NCBI GenBank assembly: GCA_963935595.1
Contig: OZ012549.1
Coordinates: 22,059,318-22,123,317, forward strand
Length of the DNA: 64,000 nucleotides
DNA from: Schoenobius gigantellus
Lineage: Eukaryota; Arthropoda; Insecta; Lepidoptera; Crambidae
Direction of reading: 5' to 3'
A model generated the notes under the pieces. That model saw nothing but the letters and a program-made list of their open reading frames with translations, had not been told where the DNA came from and ran no database searches. Positions 1-10,871 of the stretch are shown here, piece after piece (position 1 is the first letter of the stretch; every line of letters starts with the position of its first letter). The position numbers and the translations under genes are program-made.

Positions 1-1385
1 GCCACTCAAGGACCTTTCCGCCCCAACGGCCGTCAGTCCTGCGAGCTATGTGTCCTGCCCACTCCCACTTAAGGTTTGCAATTCTTTGGGCTATGTCGGT
101 GACTCTAGTTCTTCTACGGATCTCTTCATTTCTGATGCGTTCGCGTAGAGAAACCCCGAGCATAGCCCTCTCCATTGCCCTTTGAGCCTTTGATTGCACA
201 GTGAGCCTTCTGATGAGACCCATTGTAAACGGCCACGTCTCAGTTCCGTACGTCATCACTGGCAACACGCACGAATTGAAGACGGACACTGCGGTAGATT
301 GGCCGAGAATATGCTGCGTAGCTTCCCGAACGGTGCTCAGCCGAGTTGGATTCTTCGATTTACATCTTTCTGGAAGTTGGACTTACCGAGCTGGACTATT
401 TGTCGAGCCTCTACAACTTCGTCGTGACATCGCCTCTCTTAGCGCCTTTTACCGAATGTTCGATGGGGAATGCTCTGAGGAGCTCTTTAACCTTATCCCT
501 CCCTCTCCATTCCTTAACAGAAACACGCGTAAGGGCCTTCGGAGTCATCCTTACACTGTATCTTCCTTTTCACACCGTACCAAGAAATTCCAAGATTCCT
601 TCTTCTGTCGTTCATCCCACACTTGGAATTCTCTACCTGCGCACGTGTTTCCTCCATCCTACAACATGGGTTCCTTCAAAAGAGGTGTGAAAAAGCATCT
701 TTTAGGCCGGCAAGGGGCGGGCAGGTAGGATAGTGGATGTCGTCCCTACTCTATCTGTCAACTCATTTGGGCCTCTTTCACCGCTTAACATCAGGCGGGA
801 GGAGGTCATTTGCTGGGCCTTACATAAAAAAAAAGGTAAACATATTCGTCAACAACTTCCAGTGTAGAGCCGCCAACCTTCACAGGAGTGGGTACTACAT
901 GGGAATTCACTATAATTTTGGTCTTGTCCATGTTCATTTTAAGACCCACTTGTTGGGAAACTCTACAGAGGTCTTCGAGCATTGTGACTAGATCTTCCAC
1001 GGTCTCAGCCATGACCACGATATCATCGGAAAAACGAAGGTGAGTCATGTACTCTCCGTTTATGTTGATGCCGAGTCCTCTCCAGTCCAAAAGCTTAAAT
1101 ACATCCTCCAGCGCATCTGTGAACAGCTTCGGTGATATAACGTCACCCTGTCTCACACCACGCTGAAGTCGTATTGGTTTCGAGTTCTAGTCCTGAAGGC
1201 GGACTGACATAATGGCGTTTTCGTACAATGACTTCAACACTTGGATGTACCGGTAGTCTATTTGGCACCTCTGGAGTGACCTAAGCATGGCCCAGGTCTC
1301 GACAGAATCGAAGGTCTTCTGTATAACCTGCCGCAGCGTATGAATGTGGTCTATGGTACTATAGCCTTTACGGAATCCCTAGACT
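1..1385 (-). mobile_element. RTE-clade LINE fragment, interrupted at about 306-836
   Basis: Read on the minus strand, 1385 down to 837 encodes part of a reverse transcriptase: a 'GVRQGDVISPKLF' block is followed by a catalytic-box-like 'FSDDIVVMAE' and a palm/thumb segment. The reading resumes at about 305 and runs to base 1 with the typical RTE C-terminal region ('VLPVMTYGTETW', then an Arg/Glu-rich stretch ending in 'WEWAGH'). The two halves belong to one copy split by an unrelated plus-strand LINE tail. About 100 bp of RTE sequence is missing at the junction. The frame has stops and an internal deletion near 1180-1330, so this is a dead copy. It continues past the left edge of the window. 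Confidence 0.8.
306..836 (+). mobile_element. 3' end of a CR1/Jockey-like LINE inserted in the RTE copy
   Basis: The plus strand carries the C-terminal tail of a CR1-like reverse transcriptase polyprotein (roughly 420-725): 'DGECSEELFNLIPPSPF', then 'SFFCRSSHTWNSLPAHVFP' and a basic end 'FKRGVKKHLLGRQ'. A short 3' UTR (about 728-825) ends in 'acataaaaaaaaaa', the usual 3' terminus of this family here. It is 5'-truncated and lies between two halves of an opposite-strand RTE copy, so it inserted after the RTE. Confidence 0.75.
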
Positions 1386-2180
1386 AATAATTTTTAATTC
1401 AAGAAAATGTTTAATTTAAAGTTTTAAGTATTCAACAAATTACATGGCTTAGAAATAAGTTTAATGTTTGTTTTTTTTTAAGTTGTTTAATAGTTAAGTT
1501 TGATTAAAATAGTGATAATATAGTTTTTTTATTATATTTCTGGATTTTATGGGCACCAATTTCATCAATTATTATATTAAGTTTAAGGTCTATAGGATAA
1601 CAATTACCCAGTGCGAACGTACTGCACTTGGCGTACGTAATGGCCGCAAGAAATGTTTGCAGCTGACAAGTTCGCGATGGGTCTCAAAATATTTAACATT
1701 TAAACTTCCTAACGCTCCGACCGACTGTTCGCGTTAATAATTATTGAACACCGGTGTAAATCGTTGTTATTACAGTTGAAAATGAACGTACGATATCAAA
1801 GGAAAGTAAATCATTTAAATAGAAATTCATTGTGCATTTCCAAATGAATTGAGAATGTTCACAGCAACACTGTAGACCTTACACGTTGACCTTGAGACCG
1901 CTCTTATGTCACTTCTAATAGCGGCGGTTTTCGTGGTGCAAATGTAAAGCTTGACATGTTGCTGACTGTACTTAAGGCAACGTTATGGAAGAGCGCTTTG
2001 TTTCGACACCGAAGACAATAGAATCGCTAGTTTAGTGTCGGAGGCAAATGCCGAGCATTCCATAGAGCTGTTTCAGTGATATATATACAAATCGAACATT
2101 GCTAAAGACTAAGAGCTTTGCGGCAGCTGTGTTCGGTAGCTATATTGTAGCTGATATCGATCGTGTCGAGCTGTAGAACT
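1386..2180. other. AT-rich stretch without recognisable gene
   Basis: I see only short chance ORFs (for example 1549-1737) and no known repeat ends. Poly-T/A runs occur near 1470 and 1520. Confidence 0.5.
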
Positions 2181-2452
2181 GTATACCCTCCACTTCACGG
2201 CGAACTCGAGCGTCCGAGCCTCAGAGGCGCGCTCCCGTTGCAGCCGCTCCCCGCACCGGCTATAACCGCCTGGTGACTCTACTCAGAGAGCGGGACACCC
2301 CCGTGGTGATGCCTCTCTGAGCTAGAAATCCACCAGGTTAGGTAAGCCAAACGAGGCTTGAGGACCCACCAAAGTTCTCGCCTTCTTACAAATAATCAAG
2401 GTGAAGCTGTAACAGCCATCTGCGGTTAACAGCATAGGTCCTTCAAAAAAAA
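2181..2452 (+). repeat. GC-rich segment ending in an A-tract, probable retroposed fragment
   Basis: Composition changes sharply to GC-rich at about 2190 and returns to AT-rich after an A9 tract near 2445. A GC-rich segment closed by an A-tail fits a 5'-truncated retroposed LINE or SINE 3' end. I could not place it in a family and saw no clear target duplication. Confidence 0.35.
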
Positions 2453-2639
2453 ATGTAAAACTGTATATTGACTACTTAACTACCTATAAATTTAGATGTA
2501 GTTACTAAGAAAGGACTACCTTCTGAAGAGTCAATATTGATGGTTGATTCTGTTGCTCGATCTAGCTGCTCTTTTTTCGTGGTACAAGGGATTGCATTGC
2601 AGAACACCCTACCAAAGTTTCATTACAATCTGATGAATG

Positions 2640-3290
2640 GTTTCGGAACGCATAGAGAACAAACATAAATACATTGATTTTTATGTATATAGAAGATACT
2701 CGAATCTGCGGTGTCTTTCAGCTGTGAAAAAATCTTATCGTCGGTGATCCCAGTGTTACGGACGGTATTGAACCCTTAAGTTTAAGGAGAGACTGCCTTA
2801 TTGTGTGTATTTTAGCGTCTGTACAACGGGGTGTGTTCTACAGAACTCTTCGATATGATGCCAACGGCCACGTTTTACCATCGCACCGCTCGCCATCGGG
2901 AAGGAGTTCATCCTCACACCTTAGAACCAAAATGGTCGCATACGGTACGGTTAACGAGACATTTTCTCCCGCGTACGCTCAAGTACTCCCTTCTGGGGTT
3001 TTCAATAAGGACTTCAGCATGGAGTTCTTCAAAAAAGGCGTGAAGAGGTAGTTATATTTAAGGTTGGCAACGCGCGAGTGATACAACTGGTGTTGCAAGC
3101 GTCCATAGGCGGTGGTGATCACTTACTATCAGGTGACCCACATGCTTGTTTGCCACCTTTGTGATATAAAAAAAAAATACTTTTAAGTCAACGCGATCAA
3201 AGATAGGACCGTTTATGTCGCATATTTTGCGATTATACAAGGGAATCAAAATCTATAGAGTACCTACTTCCCGTTGTCTTAGAATAGATA
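2640..3290 (+). repeat. Dispersed repeat interrupted by a CR1-like LINE tail
   Basis: The left part (around 2700-2745, 'ctttcagctgtgaaaaaatc') and right part (3180-3290, 'agtcaacgcgatcaaaga' and 'gaccgtttatgtcgcat') match the two halves of the repeat at 7000-7271 / 9085-9160. The 2760-3177 block inside it is a later LINE insertion. Confidence 0.6.
2760..3177 (+). mobile_element. CR1/Jockey-like LINE 3' fragment
   Basis: Two overlapping frames between 2800 and 3050 together match the same C-terminal reverse transcriptase region seen at 420-725 ('ATFYHRTARHREGVHPHTLE' in one frame, 'EFFKKGVKR' in the other), so the tail is frameshifted. The 3' UTR ends 'gtgatataaaaaaaaaat', like the other family members. 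5'-truncated and dead. Confidence 0.7.
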
Positions 3291-3337
3291 AGAAATTTAA
3301 ATTATGAATTTTGTCTAACAACATATTAAGAAAAAAT

Positions 3338-3610
3338 TATCATCATCATCACAGCTCATATACGTCCCCACCGAGGGGTTCGAGCCTACCCTATGTTAGG
3401 GTGATTAGGCCTTAGTCAACCACGCTGGCCCAGTGCGGATTGGTCGACTTCACATACATCATTGAATTTCTTCGCAGATGTATGCAGGTTGCCTCACGAT
3501 GTTTTCCTTCACCGTAGGAGCGTCAGACAAATATACATATGAAATTCGAAACGAAAAACACATTGGTACATGGTGGGTCTCGAACCCCGACCTCCCGATT
3601 GGAAGAAAAA
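3338..3610 (-). repeat. tRNA-derived SINE with (GAT)n tail, 5'-truncated
   Basis: On the minus strand a B-box-like 'ggttcgagaccc' lies near 3575, followed by a body with 'gtgaaggaaaacatcgtgag' and a tail of GAT repeats (3341-3354 on the plus strand). The same family occurs at 27330, 49795 and 53161. Confidence 0.75.
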
Positions 3611-4340
3611 ATTGAAAAGCTTCAATATGTAGCTAGAAACATAGATAAGTTTGCACGGAACCGTAGATGCGCGAGCCCAACTCACATTTGACTGCTTTTT
3701 ATTAAAATATTTCACACAACGCGCGAGTATTTTCTTACAAATTCCTCTTATGCGTTCTCTCTCAATAAGGCTAAACTGATTTCTGCCAATCAATCCAAAG
3801 TGGTTGGCATCCCTAAGCTCCTTTACATCGAGGGCCGTATTTTTTTGTTCCACATATTGGGTATTAGGTTGTTCCATAAGTCTTGCAAACATGTAACTTC
3901 TTATTTTGCTCAAAATTAAAACCATCACTGTTACACTGATGCATGCGTTTAGACCACGTATTAATCATGATCCTCCACTGCTTCTTTGTGACGCGCAAGC
4001 CTTATCTCATGCACTCAATAGCTCGTCATCAGTCGCAAATCGTCGTCCCTTTAACTGGCTCTTGATTAGCAGGAGGAGATCAAAATCGCACGGCGCAAAG
4101 TCGAGGCTGTTCCGCCATGTCTGAACTAGCTCTAAGGCGAGTGGTTCTGCACAGTAAGCCCCGATTGCTCCAAAAACTCCTGAGTTATAGTCACTCGATT
4201 AGCGGGAGCGCAATCGCGGTAGGTGCGCCGACTGCCCAGACGCGAGTTTGGTCGCAATTTCTTCAGCTCGCAGAAGCCTTGAGGCAAATTCATTGACAGA
4301 TGGCACTGATAATCACGTAGAACTTGTAATTAGTATCAAC

Positions 4341-4424
4341 TATCCATACACTGAGTTATACATGTTAGACAAAACTTGTTGGATTATCCATACACTGAGT
4401 CATACATGTTAGACAAAACTAGTT
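4341..4424 (+). repeat. Two-copy tandem duplication, 44-bp unit
   Basis: Units at 4341-4384 and 4385-4424 share 'tatccatacactgagt' and 'catacatgttagacaaaact' with about two differences. A recent local duplication inside the mariner remnant. Confidence 0.85.
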
Positions 4425-4747
4425 ACAACCTTCAATCAATCATCATTTATTTGCCAGAATATGGTACAATAGGTGGTAAATACATTGTTATGTCCAACAT
4501 ACTCTGTCGCTGAACGACGTGCAAATATTTTACAAATAAATTTTAATGACAGTTATCAAATATTCATCAAAATTACATTAACACATTTTAAAAAGTCAAT
4601 ATCTTACTGTTTAATGTCTAAAATATACCATTAAATGTCAAATTAAATTCTATGTTACTATATATGTATTCTATTTTATATAAAATCTTTAACGTCACAA
4701 TATCAATAATTTCCAAATGTCAAATTTGGTTCAAGAAGAAAGTAGTG

Positions 4748-6137
4748 TCACACCAATTTATCATTTAAAAATTCGTCCACAGAATAATATAATTTGTCCA
4801 TAAGAAATGTATGCAATTGCTTGGAGAATTTTGTAAATGTCAAGTTTGTAAGTGCAAGAGGTAATTTATTGTAAATCCGTATGGCCATACAAAATGAGTT
4901 TTTAGAGAATAATCTCAATGTTTGGTCAGGAATACACAATTGATTACATTTACGACCCCTGTAGTTACTAATATCATTATTTGTTTGGAATAAACAGTGA
5001 TGCTTTTTTACAAAAATGGCAATCTCGCGTATGTATAAGCATGGTAAAGGTAATATATCGAGTTCTTTAAAAAGCGGCTTACATGAGTCTAAAAAGCTGG
5101 CTCCACATATAGACCTTATACACTTTTTTTGCAAATTGAACGACCTATTAAAATCAACGGAATACCCCCAGAGAATTATACCGTAACGTAATACTGATGA
5201 GACATAACCATGATACGCAGATAATGCAGCAGCCTTGGATGCAGTTTGTCTTATTCTCTTAAGTGCAAATATAAATCGGTATAGTTTTTTCATTGTTGAA
5301 TCAATATGATGTTTCCAGTTGCAATGATTATCTATTATGATTCCCAAAAACTTTGTCATTGATACTTCAATAATTTTTATATTATTTAGTTTAATGTCAA
5401 GAATGTTATTATTAATTTGTCAGTATTAATTTTTAAATTATTTAAGTTAAGCCATTTTGTAATATTACATAATTCACTATTAATTACTTTTTCTATATTT
5501 TCATAACTTTGTCCTTCGACGAAAATCGTTATATCATCAGCAAATAACACACATTGCTTTGTTGCCCTAGGCAAGTCATTTGTTTGTATTGTAAAAAGGA
5601 ATGGTCCCAATACACTACCTTGAGGGACGCCGATTTTGTTCAGTTCATATGTGGGTTGGTGTTTTATTTTCCAGTTATTTTCTATTTTTGTTATGAGTAT
5701 ACTATATCTAGCCACGATAAAGCAGCTACTCTTATTCCGTATCTTTCTAACTTCGCTAGCAATAGTGTATGGGGTACAAGATCGAATGCCTTGCTCAAAT
5801 CAAGAAACACAGCAAGTGGCTTACTTCCTTTGTTTAAGCTTTGATTTATATGTGTCGTGGTTCTATTCTTCCTAAATCCAAACTGTTCATTTTGTAGAAT
5901 GTTATTTCTGTTTAGAAAGCTGTACATTCTATCTAACATAACTTTTTCAAATATTTTAGATATTACAGGTATAAGTGTTATAGGCATGTAATTACCTAAA
6001 TCTTCTTTAGAACCTTTTTTGTACAAAGGTTTTACAATCGATAATTTTAATTTCGACGGAAAGTGGCCTTGACTTAACGAAAGATTTATTACATGGACTA
6101 ATGGATTTAAAATAAAATAAACGACTTTCCATTGCAT
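4748..6137 (-). pseudogene. Jockey/CR1-like LINE reverse transcriptase remnant
   Basis: Three minus-strand frames read in order from 6137 down: an RT block with 'YMPITLIPVISKIFEKVMLD' and 'FGFRKNRTTTHI' (6137-5691), one with 'GVPQGSVLGPFLF' and the catalytic box 'LFADDITIF' (5715-5386), and a C-terminal 'FLGIIIDNHCNWKHHID' with a 'YGIILWG' thumb motif (5359-4748). Two frameshifts separate them. The endonuclease is absent, so the copy is 5'-truncated. Catalytic FADD residues are retained but the gene is broken. Confidence 0.85.
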
Positions 6138-6156
6138 GACTTATGGAACAGCCTAC

Positions 6157-6989
6157 GTACAACACGAAATCTCTGAAAAAACTGCAACAAAATCAAAAAT
6201 AAGCTAACTAAGAAATGGAACTGAAAACAAAAGCATTTTTTCAATAAACTGTCGAATACTCGTTAAAGATATTGAAAACAATATGAATTTTCTCTCCCTT
6301 CCAAGTACGGCACGAGCCTCTTATAAAAGAAATATGAATAGCGATCGCTTACGAGAATCGACCATGTAATATTTGGAACTGCCGATTATTTCCTTACTAA
6401 ACTGTGTTCGTCGGTTCATTGAAATTTTGACGTGAATTAAGGCGCTACTTCCCGTTTTCGAACAATTTCGATTAACTGTACCGCCACAAATATTAAACAT
6501 ATAGTTCTAAAATTCATATTATGTGACATTTTTGAACATTTCATCTAAACAGACACATGATTAATAATATTTCACTCGATAGAAATAAAATCCAAAGATC
6601 ACTGTTCAATATTTTAAAATCTGCTGTGAATCAGAAAATATAATAATAATAAAACATAAAAGTTTTACTAATAGACGTGCATTTTTATTATCTAGAAAAT
6701 TGCAAAAGTACAATTTTTATTTTGTACCCCAGTTTTCCAAAAATCGATTAAAACGTGCAAAAAGTAACGTTTTAGTTCGGTCACCGCGCGTAAGCGACAT
6801 TAGAAGCTATGCAATTATCAACTTTATTAAATTGCAATAAAGCAGTCGCCGTGCACGAGTAGATTTTCTGGGAAACCTCGTCTTAAGGGTTTCCTATTAT
6901 GTATTAAATTTGCTCGAATCCACGGCGAAACATTCAGTCTGAATAAAGTTCTTAAAATAGAGGCTATTATAATATCGTTTCAAAGAGGT
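6157..6989. other. AT-rich spacer, nothing recognised
   Basis: No ORF with family features and no repeat ends seen on either strand. Confidence 0.5.
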
Positions 6990-9160
6990 TTGTTACATTA
7001 TTTGCATTGGCTTCAAAAGGCGCTCCCAGGAAATAATTCTATATTAAAACAAAGTTACATCTTACGATTTTTGTGGTTCCATACCTCAAAAGGAAAATAC
7101 GGGATTATAAGATCGTTTTGTTGTCCATCTGTCAAGACCATTTTCTCGGGAACGCGTGGATATATCAAACTGAAATTACAATCAAATAATAGGATCTATG
7201 GTCTCTTTCGGCTGTGAAAAAATCATACATACATGAAAGTCAACGCGACAAAAAAATATGACCGTTAATGTCATTGACGTATATAACCTAGACTCGCTGT
7301 TGCGAAGAAATTTTGTGCCCCAACGCGGGACAGCGCCGAGTGAGGTGTGGTGACGTTCGGAGCGGGGTATAGTGCAAAGAATAATCTTGTGTTCACGCAG
7401 ATGCGTCGAAAATGATTTTTTAATTACTCATACTCTGAAAGTAGGTCTGAAGTTGCCTGAGGAGCGGGTTGAAAGTAATACTTTTCAGCCTTTTCAGCCA
7501 AATTTTAAAAAGAAACTAGTTCTTTTTTCACATTTTTATTGAACCATGTTTCGACTTTTTATACAGCCACTCAATTACAGCGTGGTGTAAAATTGAAATA
7601 ACATAATGTTAAGTATTTAAAGAATATATTTTTTAAATGACTTTATTATAATTTATTTTCAACTATTTCTTTAAAATGAAATAGATATAGGCAAAATGTT
7701 TCCCATTTTTTAAATTATGAAAATGAAAAATAATGGCTGAATAGCTGGCCAGCCACAGAAAAAAAAAATAAGCGGGATAGCGGCAAGACGATCTTCATTT
7801 GTTTTTTCATTTGTAAAGTTTTGTTCATACTTCCGTATAGCAGAGATTTTTATTAACTGTTAATTATATGTGTATACATTGTGTTGAAATTAACACAATG
7901 AGCTCATCTCGTTCAGGTATGGAGTGAACGCGTGAGTGATTTTATAAGAGAAAGCGGGCTAAAGCAGAAGTTGTTGATTTGTGTAAAATAAAACTTACAT
8001 GTTTTTTCTTTAGCTAATTCATTGTTTTTTTTTACTTTCCTTGTATTCGTAATGAAAAGCACAGTGTTTACCTCGGGTTAAAGACTTATTTAGTCCCTTG
8101 AACTATTGGTGCCCTCGCTACGCTCGGGCGCCAAACATCATCTCGGGACTAAATAAGTTACTTTCACCCCTGGGGTAACAATGTACTATTACCTATTTTT
8201 CTGAGGTTGCCTCTGAGAGATTACACTTAATATTTAATATTTCTTGGAAAATTAACATTTGAATGTATAAAACTTTATAAACTATTTTAGATATTGTTAT
8301 TTTCAAATGATAATTAATTTATAACAATATCTTAAAATAAAAGAAACAAAAATGTTGTTATTTGTGTTTCATTTATATTATTCGCAACTTATTAAAAAGC
8401 GTAACAAAAAATATTTTTAATACCTTGTTAAATAGAATAACACATAGAACTGATAATTTAATTAAAAAGTAGTTAAAATTAACCAAACTATATTAGTTAT
8501 GTTAAGAAGTATAGGTATTAAAATAACTTACCTATGAAAACTTATGCCTGCAGCAACATTTGCTCTTCCCGAATAATTTTTCATTTTACCACAATACAAG
8601 AAGGCATTTTATATTTAGAACTATCGATGCAATATCAATCATAATGAGTTATTATTATACCATCACTTTTACAACTTTTGGCACATCTGTTTTTTATTGT
8701 TAAATTTAATCTATGTCAGCGACTCGGTAGCGTCCTCGCTCCAACAGAATATTACATAAGAGTAAAAGAGACGACAATACTAAGGTGGCGGCCGAGCGTA
8801 TTACGCAGTTTCGGAAACATATTTTTTGTTTTCATCAAGAAATATATGATTACTCACCTTAAAAATATGTCAATTACTTAACAAATATCCACAGGTACAC
8901 AAATATGGAGTTTTGTTGTATCACTATAACTGTAAATATCTGTTTTACTGACACAATATCCACGGCACATCAACTGCTTCTCTCATTCGCCCGCGACCGA
9001 CTAAGCGAACTGGTGCCGATTGGCTCCAGTTGATTGCTGAATTTCACTGTACCGGACAGCGCGTCTAGGTTATATACGTCAATGGTTAATGTCGTATATA
9101 TGACATATTATTTTGCGATTTCACATGAGAACCAAAACCTATAGGGTACTTACCGTTGAC
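6990..9160 (+). repeat. Dispersed lepidopteran-type repeat split by a TIR transposon
   Basis: Left half 7077-7271 ('gggattataagatcg', 'gtctctttcggctgtgaaaa', 'agtcaacgcgac') continues at 9085-9160 ('gttaatgtcgtatatatgac', 'gggtacttaccgttgacct'). The join is exact if the 7272-9084 element and one copy of its 8-bp duplication are removed. The same repeat occurs around 2700/3180. Confidence 0.7.
7272..9084. mobile_element. Non-autonomous TIR DNA transposon, 8-bp TSD (hAT- or P-like)
   Basis: 29-bp terminal inverted repeats with one mismatch: 7272-7300 (starts CATTGACGTATATAACCTAG) and 9056-9084. The element is flanked by identical 8-bp sequences 'gttaatgt' at 7264-7271 and 9085-9092. An 8-bp duplication with ends starting CA fits the hAT or P superfamily. 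It is 1,813 bp long with no ORF showing transposase motifs, so it must be mobilised in trans. An internal inverted pair near 8070-8155 ('gacttatttagtccc' / 'gggactaaataagt') could fold. Confidence 0.85.
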
Positions 9161-9281
9161 CTGGCAAGAAGCGGAGGGAGGGAGGATTTACCAGAGGATT
9201 TCACCGGAGGGAGACTCTGTACCAGGGTCGTGTGCATGGGTACCTCCGTATTAACTATTTCTGCCGCAAAGCAGCAGTGCA

Positions 9282-9423
9282 CGCATCGAACGCGAACGCG
9301 AATTTGTATGGAATTAGAGCAGCGCCATCTAGTAGCTGCTATGGAATGAGACAGCTTCATCTAGTGACTACTAGATGGCACTGCTCTGATTCCATACAAA
9401 TTCGCGTTTACGCGTTCGATGCG
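9282..9423. repeat. Long imperfect hairpin (about 60-bp arms)
   Basis: The left arm (about 9282-9340, 'cgcatcgaacgcg' ... 'gaatttgtatggaat' ... 'gccatctagtag') recurs inverted at about 9364-9423 with a few changes. The arms are separated by only about 25 bp. The sequence just left (9230-9280) matches part of the dispersed repeat at 22630-22680 in inverse orientation. Confidence 0.8.
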
Positions 9424-9429
9424 TGTGAT

Positions 9430-10030
9430 CGCGTAAAGCTCGATAAAACTCTCACTCCGCACACTGAAAATGAGAAATGGAATCTATGTCCGTCAATGTT
9501 TAGACCATTACTACGTCATTGGCAGAGTCGCGATCGAAGAATGGCAGCGAGGCTCAGCGAGGCCGCGGGCTGGCCTCATTAATTCCCCGCCGTCCAGCGG
9601 CCGCAGTGTGTGCCGGTGACAGCACTCGTTAGTTATCCACCCGTCCATTATGCTACAGCACCACAATATGTTAACGCTCTTACGGACTAGTGTTGCTATT
9701 GATCTTAGCAGTGTTTTTTTGTTTTCCAGATAATCCTTTAAGAGGACTGTGAAGTGCCAATTTATGATTCGAGTATGCACTTTCAAAAATGGAGTTTATT
9801 GCACATCGCTTAGAGTTGAAAGTCCGAGGCAAGTGCCTACATTTCTTATTGAAATATTGTTTCGGGCCATAACTGTTTCACCCCCCGAAACCTTTACGAA
9901 ATTAGACACACGTCTCATTAGATTCAGTATACTTTAATCTATGTTTGTACGTTTTGCTTTTTTTATAATTCAGTATAATTTAGTCAAAAAAGATAAAAAT
10001 ACTCGAGGTAGTTTTTAAGTCTAAAATATG
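9430..10030. other. Spacer without supported gene
   Basis: Short frames only (9511-9786, 9749-9937), none with recognisable motifs. Nothing else seen. Confidence 0.45.
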
Positions 10031-10032
10031 GA

Positions 10033-10868
10033 TATTTTTTTTTTATGGGATAGGGGGCAAGCGAGCAGACGTATCACCTGATGGTAAGTAATTACCGTCG
10101 CCCATGGACACCCGCAACACCAGAGGAGTTACAAGTGCGTTGCCGGCCTTTGAGGTGGGAATACGCTCTTTTTTTGAAAGTTTGAAGGTCGTATCGGTCC
10201 GGAAATACCGCAGGCGACAATTCGTTCCAAAGTTTGACTGTGCGAGGCAGGAAACTTCGAGAGAAACGCACAGTTGAGGACTGCCAACCATCTAAGTGAT
10301 GGGCATGGATTTTTTGCCGCGTGGAACGATGGCGGAAAGAGGCGGCAGGTATAAGTCCGAACAATTCCTCGGAGCATTCCCCGTAATAAATACGATAGAA
10401 GATGCATAGCGAAGCGACATCTCTACGCAGCGCCAAGGTATCAAGCCGATTTGAAATTTCCTGGCAGTCGACGATTCGAGTCGCTCTCCGTTGAATGCGG
10501 TCCAGTGGGAGAAGTTGGTATTGGGGTGCCCCAGCCCAAAGATGAGAACAGTATTCCATATGAGGCCGAATCTGCGCCTTGTAAAGCTGAAGGCGGTGCG
10601 CCGGAGTGAAATACTGTCTCGATCTATTGAGCACACCAAGCTTCTTAGAAGCTAATTTAGCTTTACCCTCTAAGTGGCCACGGAACTGGACTTCGCTCGA
10701 TATGTCGACACCAAGGATCCCAATATTGGCTGATGCAGTTAGGGGAATGCCCTGAAAGCGAGGAGATACGACAAATGGCATTTTCTTTGCGGTGAACGCG
10801 CAAACCTGTGTCTTTGAGGGGTTGAAATGGACTAAATTAAGTCGACCCCAGTTAGAGACTTTCTCTAA
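10033..10868 (-). mobile_element. 3' part of CR1-like LINE 'A', split from 14637-15690
   Basis: The minus-strand frame 10781-10092 encodes the post-RT C-terminal region ('GVLNRSRQYFTPAHRLQLYK' and 'IRPHMEYCSHLWAGAPQYQL'), followed by a 3' UTR ending in a poly-A tract (T-run at 10032-10042 on the plus strand). It begins mid-gene at about 10868, exactly where the copy at 14637-15690 stops in the same domain. That makes the two the halves of one element separated by LINE 'B'. Confidence 0.75.
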
Positions 10869-10871
10869 TGA

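Larger units (their letters stand above)
3866..6156 (-). mobile_element. mariner-like transposon remnant carrying an inserted LINE
   Basis: Imperfect inverted ends are visible: 'taggttgttccataagtc' at about 3868-3886 and its reverse complement near 6138-6156. On the minus strand 3935-4300 encodes the degenerate end of a mariner transposase: a 'FAPCDFDLLLLIKSQLKGRR' stretch matching the conserved LAPCDF...K..L.GK motif of the family. Most of the transposase is missing, and a minus-strand LINE occupies about 4700-6125. The linking of the two ends into one element is inference. Confidence 0.5.
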
